In this document: positions 1-11,199 of the stretch, one piece after another | How the letters are laid out: every line of letters begins with the position of its first letter | How positions within the stretch are numbered: position 1 is the stretch's first letter | Origin: Labia minor | Lineage: Eukaryota; Arthropoda; Insecta; Dermaptera; Spongiphoridae | NCBI GenBank assembly: GCA_963082975.1 | Contig: OY720350.1 | Location: 53,584,734-53,648,733, forward strand | Length of the DNA stretch: 64,000 nucleotides | Direction of reading: 5' to 3' | The notes under the pieces: generated by a model | What the model was told of the DNA's origin: nothing | The model's database searches: none | The model's input: the letters and a program-made list of their open reading frames with translations, nothing else | Made by a program: the position numbers and the translations under genes

Positions 1-63
1 TATAATATATGTGTTAATTAATCCAATTCAAATTTACGAGATTGTCGAGTGGAGACACTCCAG
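1..63 (-). repeat. Family A Helentron-like element, 5' end (cut by window edge)
   Basis: Reading the minus strand, this starts ctggagtgtctccactcg, then a diverged copy of the actatctcgc motif and the aatttgaattggatta block shared by all family A copies. Only about 63 bases are inside the window; the rest lies upstream of base 1. Confidence 0.8.
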
Positions 64-1303
64 CTTATTTCTATTAAACAATTTCTATTACTATTTCTTT
101 AAATGACTTTTTTAGCAAAAAGTAAATTTTCTATATCAATAATGAGAATTTCATAAAATCTTTTATTTAATTTTCTATTGAATAATTAAATTGAATTAAG
201 AAAAATCATCATGGCTGGGCAGCTTCTAAGGCTATTCTAGTCATGATGATGGCCAAACTTCGAAGGGAGACGGCACCTTAAGAAGAAGAAGAAGAAGAAG
301 AAAAAGAAGAATTGAATATGTATTATCACTATTAAATGAGTAAATCGTATCTTTAATGGGTTTAAAATTCATTGTAAATTGAGGAGATAGTTTAGAAAAA
401 TGTAAATTCCTAAAAATTAAAATGCTTATATAAATTTCTTTTAATTCACTTTTTTATTCAAAAATTTTTTTTATTTTTTTAAATTTTAATAATAATCCTA
501 TTTCAATTGCCCTACACTTTCTCAATCATAAATTGGATTTAAAAGATTTCACAATTTCCTTTCTCACTCCCTTCTGTTATTGAGATTTTGAATCTCATTA
601 GAGAGAAATGCTTAATTTTAATACTCAAACTGAAATTCATAGTTTAAAGCTGATACCATTGAATGGATTTTGCTCCTATTCGAAACCCTTGAGAATCTAA
701 GTCTGTCGACCCCAAACTAACCAGACCTTTTGTTCAAATAATTTGAATTCAACCAACATATTATACAAAACCAGCCCTTTGCATCTTCCATCCTTTTATT
801 TGTATATCCAAATATATAGTTTCGTTATATTCTTTTCAATTAAATAGTAATATTTCTTTAAACTAACTTAGATCAATAAATATATTTTTTTAAAAAAATA
901 ATCATCTCTACTTCTCCCTTTTATTGCTACCAGAAAATGAGATTAGTAGAAAATTACTGTAGTAGACTTGAGAGTATTGATTTCTTTTTTACGTAAATGT
1001 TCTTATTCTCACAACATTCAATTAATATTCTACTTTTCAAAGAAAACATTTTTTTTTATAAAAATTTAACTATATTATTCTCATCTTCTTCACAATTGAT
1101 ACATTTATTTAAACAATTCTAAAATTTTTCTTTATATTTGAACGATTTAACTTGGTTCTTAAAATAAGCTTTGTTTTCTGCATTTGAACCGTATTTCTTT
1201 CATTGATTGGCATAGTAGTAAGTGGATCTATGTTTATTTGAAATATTGTACTCTACCGGTACAAGTTTAACAATACATCTCTCTGATTCGTTGATGAATT
1301 GAT
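64..1303. other. AT-rich intergenic DNA with a probable LINE 3' end at 211-309
   Basis: Very AT-rich sequence with no convincing gene. The one structured block is 211-309: a GC-richer stretch (atggctgggcagcttctaag, then ggccaaacttcgaagggaga) that runs into an (AAG)n array. Read on the plus strand it ends in a poly-lysine-like frame. A short coding-like tail fused to (AAG)n is typical of the 3' end of some arthropod non-LTR retrotransposons, but no reverse-transcriptase motif is present, so the assignment is tentative. Confidence 0.45.
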
Positions 1304-1484
1304 GTGATATTAGGAATTTTTTTTTTTTTTTTGGCTTTTTCGGAATATATCTCCATTTAGTCAGCTTTCTCAGATTTGTTTATTATTTTTATTTTTATAT
1401 TTATATATCGATGCATTCGGCGAGGTTTGAACCCTCGAACTCGAGTCGACGGACCGCGGCTAAGCTCCCGGTGATATTAGGAAT
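1304..1484 (-). mobile_element. tRNA-derived SINE with perfect 14-bp target-site duplications
   Basis: The element body is 1318-1470 on the minus strand. Both flanks carry gtgatattaggaat (1304-1317 and 1471-1484), a perfect 14-bp target-site duplication. On the minus strand the head contains a box-A-like stretch (cttagccgcggtcc) and a box-B/T-arm sequence, cgagggttcaaacctcg, as in a tRNA-like RNA polymerase III promoter. A short unrelated body follows and the element ends in a run of about 15-16 A (seen as T at 1318-1333). Head, body, A-tail and duplication together define a complete SINE insertion of about 153 bp. It would be moved by a partner LINE. The source tRNA is not clear. Confidence 0.82.
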
Positions 1485-1796
1485 AAATATCATTAAATTT
1501 TGATTTTATTGGTATATACATGTAGAAATCATCTGAGTATTTCAATGTCGTTTAATTCTTGTAAAGTGATATATATAAATAATATCTAAATAGAATAATA
1601 ATGAAAAAAAATAAAATTTAAAATATTGAAAAAACTGAACTTGAGTAGATGAAATCTGATTCCACCCACAATCTTCTTAGTCTAAATCACATGTTCAATT
1701 TTTTCTTTCTGCTTTCTTCAATTATTTGATATTTTATTATTACATTTATAATAAATTAATAAAATAAAAAACAAGTGTTGCTTTACTATTTTAATG

Positions 1797-1827
<31 letters not shown>

Positions 1828-2655
1828 TGGGAATAAAATAACCTGATGAAAAGCTTTTCGTTAAAACTTAATAAATAAATAAAAACATACACATAGACGA
1901 ACTTATTGAGTAAATTAATTGAAAGAGTTTGGAACATGAAGTAAAAAAGGACATATGTTGATAGAAACTTTTTTCTTTTCATTTATATACTTATATCGGA
2001 TGGAATTGCTTTAGGAAATATCAATCAATATACAAATACCATTAAACAAATATCATATTATAAATACTGAGATTAAAAAAAAAAGAAAAAAAAATAATAT
2101 TACAAATTAAATTTAAAAAAAAAATCTAGATATAAATTGTTTATTAATTTTTATAAAAAAAAAATATAATAAAGATGTATAATAGTTTATAAAATAGGTG
2201 ATGATTACTAGAGAGGGGATATATAAAAAATCAGGGATTAAAATAAGGAGGGATTAATTATTTTAGGAAATTGCTGAGGCAGCATAATTAATCGATGACA
2301 TTAAAATATTCACACTTAAATGAGCGGAAAATAAATTTACATAAATTTAACATTTATCAAAAAGAAATTTAATTATAAATGATTTCATTTCTAGTGATGA
2401 TAATAATAATAATAATAATGATGATGAAAGATAGATAAATGAAATGATGAAAATAGTAATGGATAATTTTCAGTATCAATTAATCAGAATTTTAACTAGA
2501 AAATTTGTAAATGGATATATATATGATATTTCATATTATCAGACACCTACAATACTTTAAATAAATTTGATTTAGATTTGTTTATTAATTAATTTAAAGT
2601 ATTTTAAATAAAGAAATTATTCTAATATGGTAAAATTGATTATTTATATATATAA
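1485..2655. other. AT-rich intergenic DNA, poly(T) tract
   Basis: No gene or recognisable element seen. It holds a 27-base poly(T) at 1802-1828, several A-rich runs near 2070-2165 and a small (AAT/GAT)n array near 2396-2430. Confidence 0.5.
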
Positions 2656-2735
2656 CTAGCTGCTCAGAGAGCCTTCGGCGCTCTTCACAGCTAGACGGGG
2701 GCTCCGCCCCCTGTACCCCTGAGCGGTACCAGTAT
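2656..2735 (-). mobile_element. Helitron 3' terminus (solo fragment)
   Basis: Starts with CTAG at 2656 and continues into ctgctcagagagccttcggc and then gggggctccgccccc, a perfect hairpin of GGGGGC and GCCCCC around TCC. On the minus strand the order is hairpins, about seven bases, CTAG, then T, which is the classical Helitron 3' end. It matches the 3' end of the larger copy at 6750. The first hairpin is imperfect here (gagagcc against ggcgctc). The sequence after about 2735 is unrelated to the other copies. Confidence 0.7.
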
Positions 2736-3004
2736 CTTGATATTATACTATAATTCATATTTTATTTTCCAATAGTTTCTTTTACAATTTTTATTTGTTT
2801 ATTTTTTTTCTAAATTCCATTAAAATTGATAATAGAAAATTGATATTAGAAAATTCAAATATATAAATTTATTTTAAAATTTTTGCATGTTTATTAAAAG
2901 TTTTTATGGAAATATTAGATGCAGAATTAATACGATTAATAATTAATAATAGAGTATACTATTTAAATATTTCAAGTTTAAATTGGGTGGCATGTATTGC
3001 TGGT

Positions 3005-3146
3005 TGCCTAAATGCCAGGGGCTCCTAGGCGAGTGAGCGCTCGCTCGCTCAGTCAGTCAGTCGATTTCGTTGTGTGAGTGCGCGTGCCAACTCAAACCAG
3101 GCGGGCGGCGATGACGCTCTTTCTCTCTCAATATATCAAAATCGTA
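3005..3146 (+). promoter_or_regulatory. GC-rich island, possible promoter / first exon
   Basis: About 140 bases of GC-rich, CpG-containing sequence in very AT-rich surroundings. It has a (CGCT)n-like run, three overlapping TCAGT motifs (resembling the arthropod initiator) around 3048-3060, and an ATG at 3111 opening an 11-codon frame that ends exactly at a strong splice-donor match, atc|gtaagt (GT at 3144-3145). Composition and the donor suggest a transcription start with a short first exon. A fragment of an old transposon is an alternative. No downstream partner exon is proven. Confidence 0.25.
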
Positions 3147-3324
3147 AGTGTATTTTCTATTGAAATTATCATAATTCACCAATATAAAACAATCAATTAA
3201 CATCATCTCTACCATCATTGTAATAAAGTCTCAAATGATTTACTGATTTGTTTTAATAATTATTTTAATAGAAAAATATCATATTTGTTTTTTATTTCAT
3301 ATTCATATTATGAATGATATTTTA

Positions 3325-3357
<33 letters not shown>

Positions 3358-4558
3358 TTAACGTGATATATCTGCACATTACTCAAAATTTAATTTAAAA
3401 TCATTTACACATTTTATTAGAATTTGAAAATGTATATATCTTCTTTTCTTTTAATTAATCTCTTTTCTATTTCATTTTTCTCATGTCATTTAATATAATA
3501 GGATATATTATATATCGTACCCTAAATATATATATATATTGGTATATATATTTCTATTTATTATTATTATTCTATTTTTTAATATTTTCTATTCAATATG
3601 AGTTGATTTTTTTAATATATATTTGGATATTATTATTCATTTAAGTAAATATAATTTTTTTATTTTCAATTTGAAGTGACATTTATTCTAGAGACGCCCA
3701 AACATCAGGGCTAATTTATTTCCTTTTTTCTTTTATCTTGTAATTTACTGTTTAATTTATCTAAAAAAATGATAAATTCTGATAAATATTTATTTTTTCA
3801 ATATCAATTATTTTCTGAGAATTCTACATGATTAATCAAAATCAAAAATCAATTGAAATTTAAATAGAAATCATTTTAACATTCTCTTTTAATTATAAAT
3901 AGATAATAGAAAAGGTCAGTTTTTAATACTTTCATTTATTAAACAAGAATTTTATTATGTGTCTTTGAAATATATCTAAATATTATTATTTCATTAAAAG
4001 TTATAATAACGAAAAATTAATATGTGATATATTGATTAACAACAGGTTTCAAAGTATTTTTAATCTGCATTAAAAAATATACAACCGATTATAAAGGCAG
4101 ATATTATATTAGAATGAATGAATTATAAATTTGGCTTCTATTAGCTAAACAGCGTAGGCGTTACGTTATATATATTATATATTACTCGAATTCTATATTC
4201 TATTGTATATATCTCGAGACAACTCCCAATATATTTACTTGTTTTTCTTATTTTAATTTCAAGCAAGAGCTATTGAACTAATATATATATTTTCATGTTA
4301 TCTTTTTTATAATTATACACAAAAAAACATCTGATCAGTTAATTTATAAAATATTTCAGTTAAATAGAATTTCTATGCTGAATTTAAATTTGAATATAAG
4401 AAATAGAAAAATTCGTAATTCTTAAATGTTTTTGCTAAATATACATTTATGTAATATTTTAAGTGTTTTATTTGTAATTTTTCAATTATCACTTGTAAGT
4501 ATATTGAATTTCTATTTATACACAGACAATTATATATTATTTTTTTATTTAAATAATA
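3147..4558. other. AT-rich intergenic DNA with (TA)n
   Basis: No gene seen. It contains a (TA)n microsatellite at about 3331-3357 and many short TA runs. Confidence 0.5.
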
Positions 4559-5871
4559 GCTCCGCCCCCTGTACCCCTGAATGGTACATAGTATTTGGTT
4601 GAAAGTAGTAAAAGGTTTTCATCCATTTTGTTTCAATCAGTATATTACATAAAACATTCATTTCTTTTTGTGTGCTTATTTAAAATATATTTTAATTTAA
4701 TCAGTAAATTAATTATATATATTATTATTATTGTATATGTTATATCTATCTATCTATGTGGCTCAAAGATACTCGAAAGTTCTTGGCCGCAACAACCACA
4801 TTTCTCCAAGTGTCCCTATCCTGAGCCCTTGTCCCATCTCTGTTACATCCCTTCCTACGCGAAATTCTACATTAAGTTAATGTTAATACTCTTCCTCTTT
4901 GTTACTAAATATTTTTTCTTATCACTATTAATTTCAAACCTCCTATTATATTTAAGTCGTCTGGGTAACCAAATATTTTACAATTGATTTCCGCATCTTA
5001 TTCTTTCTTTACTACCTTCAAGTAAAATTTGAAGATCAAAATTTGAAAAAGTTTATGCTGATCTATATTGAGTCATGGGTATGTTTTACTAAAGTCTACA
5101 AATAATTAATGAACAGAAATATTGAATTCGCGGTTTTTTTCCTAATATCTGTCATAATGAAAATATCTTAATTAATGTTGATCGATTTGGCCTGAACCCG
5201 CAATGATATCTCCTAATATTTCCTCCGCCTATGGTTCTTAAGTATTTTCTATGTTATAATAGTGAAATAGAGTATAATAATTTTGATATTTTATTTTCAT
5301 TTTTAGATTATTATTGAATATTTTTAATTATAATGAAATTTGAGAAAATGTAAAAATAGAGACTTGAGACAATTTATAAAAATTAACGTTATAAAACTAT
5401 AGATAAATTACCAATATATTCATTCATTAATAGAATTAATTTAAATTAATTGATTTATTTGTTTTTTTATTATTAAGTTCATTTATTAATTTTTTTAGAT
5501 CATAGTTAATTTCCTCCGTTAAAAGAAACTTATCTAATTCTGTGGTGCTAGGAGATTCGAAAATTATTAGTCGTAATATGAAGATTTCGCTTACAGTTTG
5601 TCATGTCCGACCTCCGTCCAAAAGTTATTTCCCTCAAGTTTCTTGATTCTCTTAATCAATGTGATCTATATATTTAATTTTTTTTTTGATTCATTATAAT
5701 AAAAATTTTCACTTAGTCTATAAAATAGTTATTTTCCGGACAGACAGACAGACATACATGAAAAATTCTAAATTCACTTTTGGATTCTAGAGGTCATGAA
5801 ACGCGAAGATATGCAAAAAATTTTAAATTCTGAGCAATGTGCAGACAAAAACCTTTTTTTATATATATAGA
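4559..5871 (-). mobile_element. Non-autonomous Helitron, internally deleted, 3' end truncated
   Basis: Collinear with the larger Helitron at 6750-10068. The left end begins inside the gctccgccccctgtacccc block, so the CTAG and main hairpin are missing. The right end is the Helitron 5' terminus: on the minus strand it reads TCTATATATATAAAAAAAGG from 5871, preceded by A, as expected for insertion between A and T. Inside, 4756-4870 is the C-terminal tail of a reverse-transcriptase fragment ending in a (GATA)n-like run. Much of the fragment is deleted relative to the 6750 copy: sequence jumps from about 4860 to the equivalent of about 7550. Segment 5700-5860 is the conserved 5' subterminal block with gacagacagaca. 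No Rep/helicase coding sequence is present. Confidence 0.75.
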
Positions 5872-6074
5872 TTATAATTTAAAAATTTAAGATAAAAGTT
5901 TTCAGCGAAAATATTAATGTTAAGATATAAACTATATAAAAACAAAAAGTGGAAATATTCGTTCAAAGCTTATGGGGAATACATTCTTTTAGACGTTTAT
6001 TTACTTATATATAAGTGAAAGGGTTAGTAAAATAAGTGATATGTACTTAAAGAGAATAAATTTGTTTCTACTAG

Positions 6075-6355
6075 TCTTAGAACAGGGTTGTCTAAAGTGC
6101 GGCCCAAACACAAATTATGAAAATTTCGACTTATTTCGTGTCTCTTGACATGCACTCAGACTTTCGCCTTTTTTTGAAAAAATTTCAATTTGTCTCTAAA
6201 AAAAAGCTTAAGTAGATGTTTTTCTCGATCAGACTTTCGACATTTTTTTAAAAAAATTTATAGAGTTGGCAACCCTATTTGCTGTTCAGCATATTTTTTT
6301 TTTTTTTGCAATGTGGCCCACGAATGGTCATAGTTTAGACATCCCTGTCTTGGAA
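6075..6355. mobile_element. Short hAT-type MITE with near-perfect 8-bp duplication
   Basis: The element is 6083-6347 (265 bp). The left end reads cagggttgtctaaagtgcgg; the right end on the opposite strand reads cagggatgtctaaac, giving imperfect terminal inverted repeats starting CAGGG. The flanks are tcttagaa (6075-6082) and tcttggaa (6348-6355), an 8-bp duplication with one mismatch, the hAT signature. It has no coding capacity, so it would depend on a hAT transposase elsewhere. Confidence 0.75.
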
Positions 6356-6984
6356 TATATAATTTAATTTTTTAATTATTTATTTAATTTAAATATTTAA
6401 TTATTTAAATAAAAATATTATAATTAATTATTATTACAACAGTGTAATTTTGAATTTAGATCAAATTATCTACAAAAACATTTTCATATAAAAATATATG
6501 ATTTTTACCAATAAGATTTGCGAAAGATATATAGTAAATAAGTAATTAAAATGAAAAAAGGAAATTAGTTAAAATAATTGAAATTATCAGTTTTAACGTT
6601 ATAACCGTACGAGAATATAGGATCTCTTTATGTGTTAAATAATTTCTAATCCAATTTTATATATTTTAGGTTTCTCTTAGAAATTTCAAAATAAAAATAT
6701 GCCACAATAGTAAAGAACAATCTTTTACTTTGTTTAAGTTTATATAAAACTAGCTGCTCAGAGCGCCTTCGGCGCTCTTCACACCTAGACGGGGGCTCCG
6801 CCCCCTGTACCCCCGAGTTGTACATAGTATTTGGTGGTTGAAAGTATTAAAAGGTTTTCATCCATTTTGTTTCAATCAGTATATTACATAAAACATTCAT
6901 TTCTTTTTGTGTTCTTATTTAAAAAATATATTTTAATTTAATCACTATATTAATTATATATATTATTATTGTATATGTTATATC

Positions 6985-7760
6985 TACCTACCTATGTGGC
7001 TCAAAGATACTCTAAAGTTCTTAGCCGCAACAACCACATTTCTCCAAGTGTCCCTATCCTGAGCCCTTATTCCATCTCTCTTACGTCCCTTCCTACGCGT
7101 CATTGGTTTTCCAAGCGGACGTTTTCCAATCGGTCTTCCCACCAATATCTTTTTCCTCTCCCATTCTTGCCACGTGCCCTGCCTATCGCAGCTTTTTCCC
7201 TTTTATAACCCTAACTATTTCTGAAGATGCAGAGAGGCCATGCAATTTCTTGTTATACAGTCTCCCTCATACCCGGTGACCTCATCTTTCTTTGGCCAAT
7301 AAATGCAGGGAAGAATCCTATTCTCAAATACTCTGAATCTACTCTCATCTCCAAGGGTCATAGACCATGCCTCCCACCCATATAATGCAACAGGCAAAAT
7401 AATCTTTTTATATATTCCCTTTGATAATAATTTTGAAGAGATAAGCCTCTTTATTGCAGATAACAGGCGTTTCCCGATTGCAACCCCGATTTAAATTCTT
7501 CTCAAATATTATTATCCTTCGTGATTACATTCAATTTTTCTACATATTCAAATTCTACATTTTGTATCTTAAGATTTTGTATGTTAATACTCTTCCTCTT
7601 TGTTACTAAATATTTTTTCTTATCACTATTAATTTCAAACCTCCATTAAATTTTCCTCGCTATCTGTAATTGCAATTGCCGAATCTCCTATTATATTTAA
7701 GTCGTCTGAGTAACCTAATATTTTACAATTGATTTCCGCATCTTATTCTTTCTTTACTAC
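6985..7760 (-). pseudogene. Non-LTR retrotransposon reverse-transcriptase fragment (captured, broken)
   Basis: Minus-strand frames give, in order, a palm-domain piece with SDDLNIIGDSAIA around 7735-7690 (the catalytic YADD-like site, here SDD), a middle piece, then the C-terminal signature ALYGWEAWSMT, RFRVFENRIL and KDEVTGYEGD between 7397 and 7215, followed after a frameshift by IVRVIKSERLRQAGHVARMG near 7190-7110. This is the 3' half of a LINE ORF2. Several frameshifts and stops exclude function. It ends near 6985 in tatctacctacctatgtggc, the (GATA)n-like 3' tail seen at all related copies. It lies within the Helitron and is collinear with fragments at 4756-4870, 21371-21660 and 31301-31785. 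Assignment to a LINE clade is not possible from these pieces. Confidence 0.75.
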
Positions 7761-9887
7761 CTTCAAGAGAAATTTGAAGATTGAAAATTTGAAAAAGTTT
7801 ATCCGGATCTATTGAGTTATGCGTATGTTTTACTAAAGTCTACAAATAATTAGTGAACAGAAATATTGAATTCGCGGTTTTGTTCCTAATATCTGTCATA
7901 ATGAAAATATTTTAATTAATGTTGGTCGATTTGGCCTGAACCCGCAATGATATCGTCTAATATTTCCTCCGCCTATAGTTTATAAGTATTGTATATGTTA
8001 TAATAGTGAAATAGAGTATAATATTTCTTGATCATTACATTTTGGTATTTTATTTTCATTGCTAGATTATTATTGAATATTTTTAATTATAATGAAACTT
8101 GAGAAAATGCAAAAATAGAGACTTGAGACAATTTATAAAAATTAACGGTATAAAACTATAGATAAATGACCAATATATACATTCATTAATAGTATTAATT
8201 TAAATTAATTGATTTATTTGTTTTTTTTATTATTAAGTTCATTTATTAATTTTTTTTAGATCATAGTTATTTTCCTTAAAAGAAACTTAAATTCTGTGGT
8301 GCTAGGGGATTTGAAAATTATTCGTCGCAATATGAAGATTTCGCTTACAGTTTCTGTCATGTCCGACCTCCATCCAACAGTTATTTTCTGTTAAGTTTTT
8401 TGCTTCTCTTAATCATGTGATCTATATATTTAATTTTTTTTGATTCATTATAATAAAATTTAAAAAAAAATAAAAATTTTTACTTTGTTAATTTATATAA
8501 ATTTCAATATAAACTGATTGTGAGTGATACGCTTAGCCAATACTCTGAATATTTTGTGTACAAAAATATTGAATGTTCTTAGCGAGATTTGATATAATGT
8601 TGTACGATTTGTCCTAAATCTGAATTAGAAGAAAATTATAAATTGCCTCCTCTTCCAGCCCAATTCATTTACCCACCCATGTTGCATATGGAATCTAAAT
8701 TTCTAAAAACTCCGTTTTTTTAATTTAAAATAGAAGTAGAGAAAGAGTTTTAAATTATATTCGAATAGTCTATATATTCTATATATCAGTATTTTTTTTC
8801 TGAATTTAATAGCAAGTTGATTTTAAAAATTTTCCATTCTTAATGCATATGATTGATTACATGTGTTAAAATTTAAAAAAATTCAAATATTCTAATTTTT
8901 ATATTTATATATACAATTTAATATTATTTTTTATTAATATCATATCAAAAAAAGAGAATTTATTAAAAATTAAAAATAAAAAAAGAAGCCTATTAATAAA
9001 AAATTGAATGGTGATTTAAATATTTTATGAGATTTATTAAATGAGACCTTTTAGAATAAATTATTTAATTGAAATGATATTTAAATATAAGAATTTAAAA
9101 AAATATTATATTCTTTGTTTGGCAATTGTTATTTAATTATGTGCAACATGATTCGACTTGCACAGAGCATCGTTATTTTTTATTAATATCACATAATAAA
9201 AATGAATCTTTTAAACATAATAAATAAAAAAGACATTTTAATAAATTTAAAAAATATACCCAATTTAAAAATGTCAAAAATTTAAAACAACTTTATATCA
9301 TCATATTTTAATTTTATATATAATATATATATATATATTTAGTAATTAATAATAGAGTAATTAAATTAAAATAAAAAACAAAGATAATATAATTCAGTCA
9401 TTTTAATTCAGGTTAAATAATATTTTTTTTTATTATTCAATGATAAAATTTATATATTATTATATATATATTATAGAAAAGAAGAAATATTCAATTAAAT
9501 AAAAAATAATTTAAGATAAAAATATGATCTAATAAATATTTTAATTAAATTGAGAACTTTTAGAATAAATTATTTAATTGAATTGATATTTGTATATTAG
9601 AATTTAAAATAAAAAGGGAAATATTATAATAATTCTTCGATTGGGAATCTCTATGATAATTCATTGTTTGAAATGATTCCGCTAGGCCGACAGTGAGCCG
9701 CGAGCTGCTCTTGAATGAACAACACGGAGAATTATATAAACTTTAAAAAATTAATTTCTGCGGTTATTGATAAGTTATTAATAAAATTTATAGCCTATGT
9801 TACTCTAGAGGTATATAAGAATATTGTGATGTAATTTCAAAGAAATCGGTTCAGCCAATTCTGAGTCTATAAAATAGTAATTTTCCG

Positions 9888-9954
<67 letters not shown>
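9888..9954. repeat. (GACA)n microsatellite in Helitron 5' region
   Basis: About 17 tandem copies of the tetranucleotide GACA. The equivalent place in the 4559-5871 copy has only three to four repeats, so the array length varies between copies of the same element. Confidence 0.9.
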
Positions 9955-10068
9955 GTGAAAAATTCTAAAGTCACTTTTGGATTCTAGAGGTCATGAAACG
10001 CGAAGATATGCAAAAATTTTTAAATTCTGAGCAATGTGCAGACAAAAACCTTTTTTTATATATATAGA

Positions 10069-10621
10069 TATATATGTACTCACTTACATTAATTTTTTTA
10101 TAAATTTAAAGAGAGGAGTTTTTATTATTCCATTTACATTTTAATTTATTTGTAAATTTTACTTTATAAAACTTTTACTCTCATAGAAATATATTTATTT
10201 ATACATATTAAATAAAAATATTCTCTTTCATATATAAATAAAAGTAAATTGGGAAAATCTTTATTGTTTTTACTTTTGAAAGTTTTTTTTTTCTCTCTTT
10301 CATATGATTATAATTTTTTTTTTCTTTTAACCATAGTTTTGATATACTTTTCCTTAATTGTTTCACAATTTTATCATTTTTTTTTTAATTTAAGAATTTT
10401 AAATACCTTTAAACAATTTTAGTATTATATTTTTTCTCTTCTGCTATTATAATGGTAGGAATAATTTCTTTGTATTTGTTTTTTTTTTCTTTTAAAATAT
10501 ATATATATATTCTATTGGAACAAAATAAAAACTAAAAAAGAAAATAGGCACAAATACTTTTTGAAACAAGTACAGGACTTAGCAACGAATAAAAGAATAA
10601 AAGAGAAATTGGTTTAAGAAC

Positions 10622-10654
<33 letters not shown>

Positions 10655-11199
10655 GGGTGGGTAGGTGGAGAAGAGAGAGAGAGAAAGAGAGAGAGAGATT
10701 TAACTAATGTAAGTGAGATAGAGAGAAAAAGTTTATCTTGTTTTAATCCTCTTCAAGCTTAGTTTGGTGGACATTTCACACAGTTTGACTGGAAAGTATA
10801 AATGCAACGATAAGGGTGTACAATTGTGAAGGGGTTAGGATGAGGGGATGGATTGTATCCAACCAATAGTAAGGGGTTGAAATAAAAAAAATAAAAATAA
10901 ATATAACAGAAAAATAAGAGAGAGAGAGAGAAAGGAGATAAAAAGAAAATATGAAAATAAAATAAAGAATGAAGAAAAGATAAGAAGCTTAAAATCTCTT
11001 ATAGTAAAACAAAAAGTTAATATCAACTCCGTTTTATTTGAAAAGTTTATAGAATTAGAGGATGAAAGGGGGGGGCGGGTTGAGAGGGGGAAGGGGAGGT
11101 AAGGGATTCAATATACAATTGTCAAAACAAACAATAGCTATTTCGTTTTTGTTTATATATATTAGCTGCTCAGTCGGCTTTCACACCTTCACATGAGAA
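10069..11199. other. AT-rich DNA with (GA)n array and short Helitron-end relic
   Basis: No gene seen. A purine-rich (GA)n region lies at 10622-10698. At 11163-11190, tagctgctcagtcggc resembles the left tip of the Helitron family (CTAA rather than CTAG on the minus strand), without a hairpin, so it is a short relic at best. Confidence 0.5.

Larger units (their letters stand above)
6750..10068 (-). mobile_element. Non-autonomous Helitron with both termini and a captured RT fragment
   Basis: On the minus strand the 5' end is TCTATATATATAAAAAAAGG (from 10068) and the 3' end is the hairpin GAGCGCC-GAA-GGCGCTC, seven bases, then CTAG at 6753-6750. The flanking bases are A on the 5' side and T on the 3' side, as in Helitron insertion between A and T. 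The length is about 3.3 kb. It carries no Rep/helicase gene. The 3' half holds a broken LINE reverse-transcriptase segment in the same orientation; the 5' half is AT-rich, with a (GACA)n array near the 5' end. Segments match 4559-5871 and, inverted, 20296-21668, so this is a dispersed family. The 8.5-9.7 kb interior is AT-rich and could include a further insertion. Confidence 0.78.

Noticed and set aside
1423-1470. A minus-strand tRNA gene at gagggttcaaacctc
   Set aside because: No complete cloverleaf; the tRNA-like part is the head of a SINE with A-tail and duplications.
4595-4987. 130-codon plus-strand frame
   Set aside because: It runs across the Helitron repeat and is antisense to the reverse-transcriptase tail; the similar frame at 31159-31554 follows from the same repeat.
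9888-9954. CRISPR-like array at the GACA repeats
   Set aside because: A simple tetranucleotide array without spacers in a eukaryotic setting.
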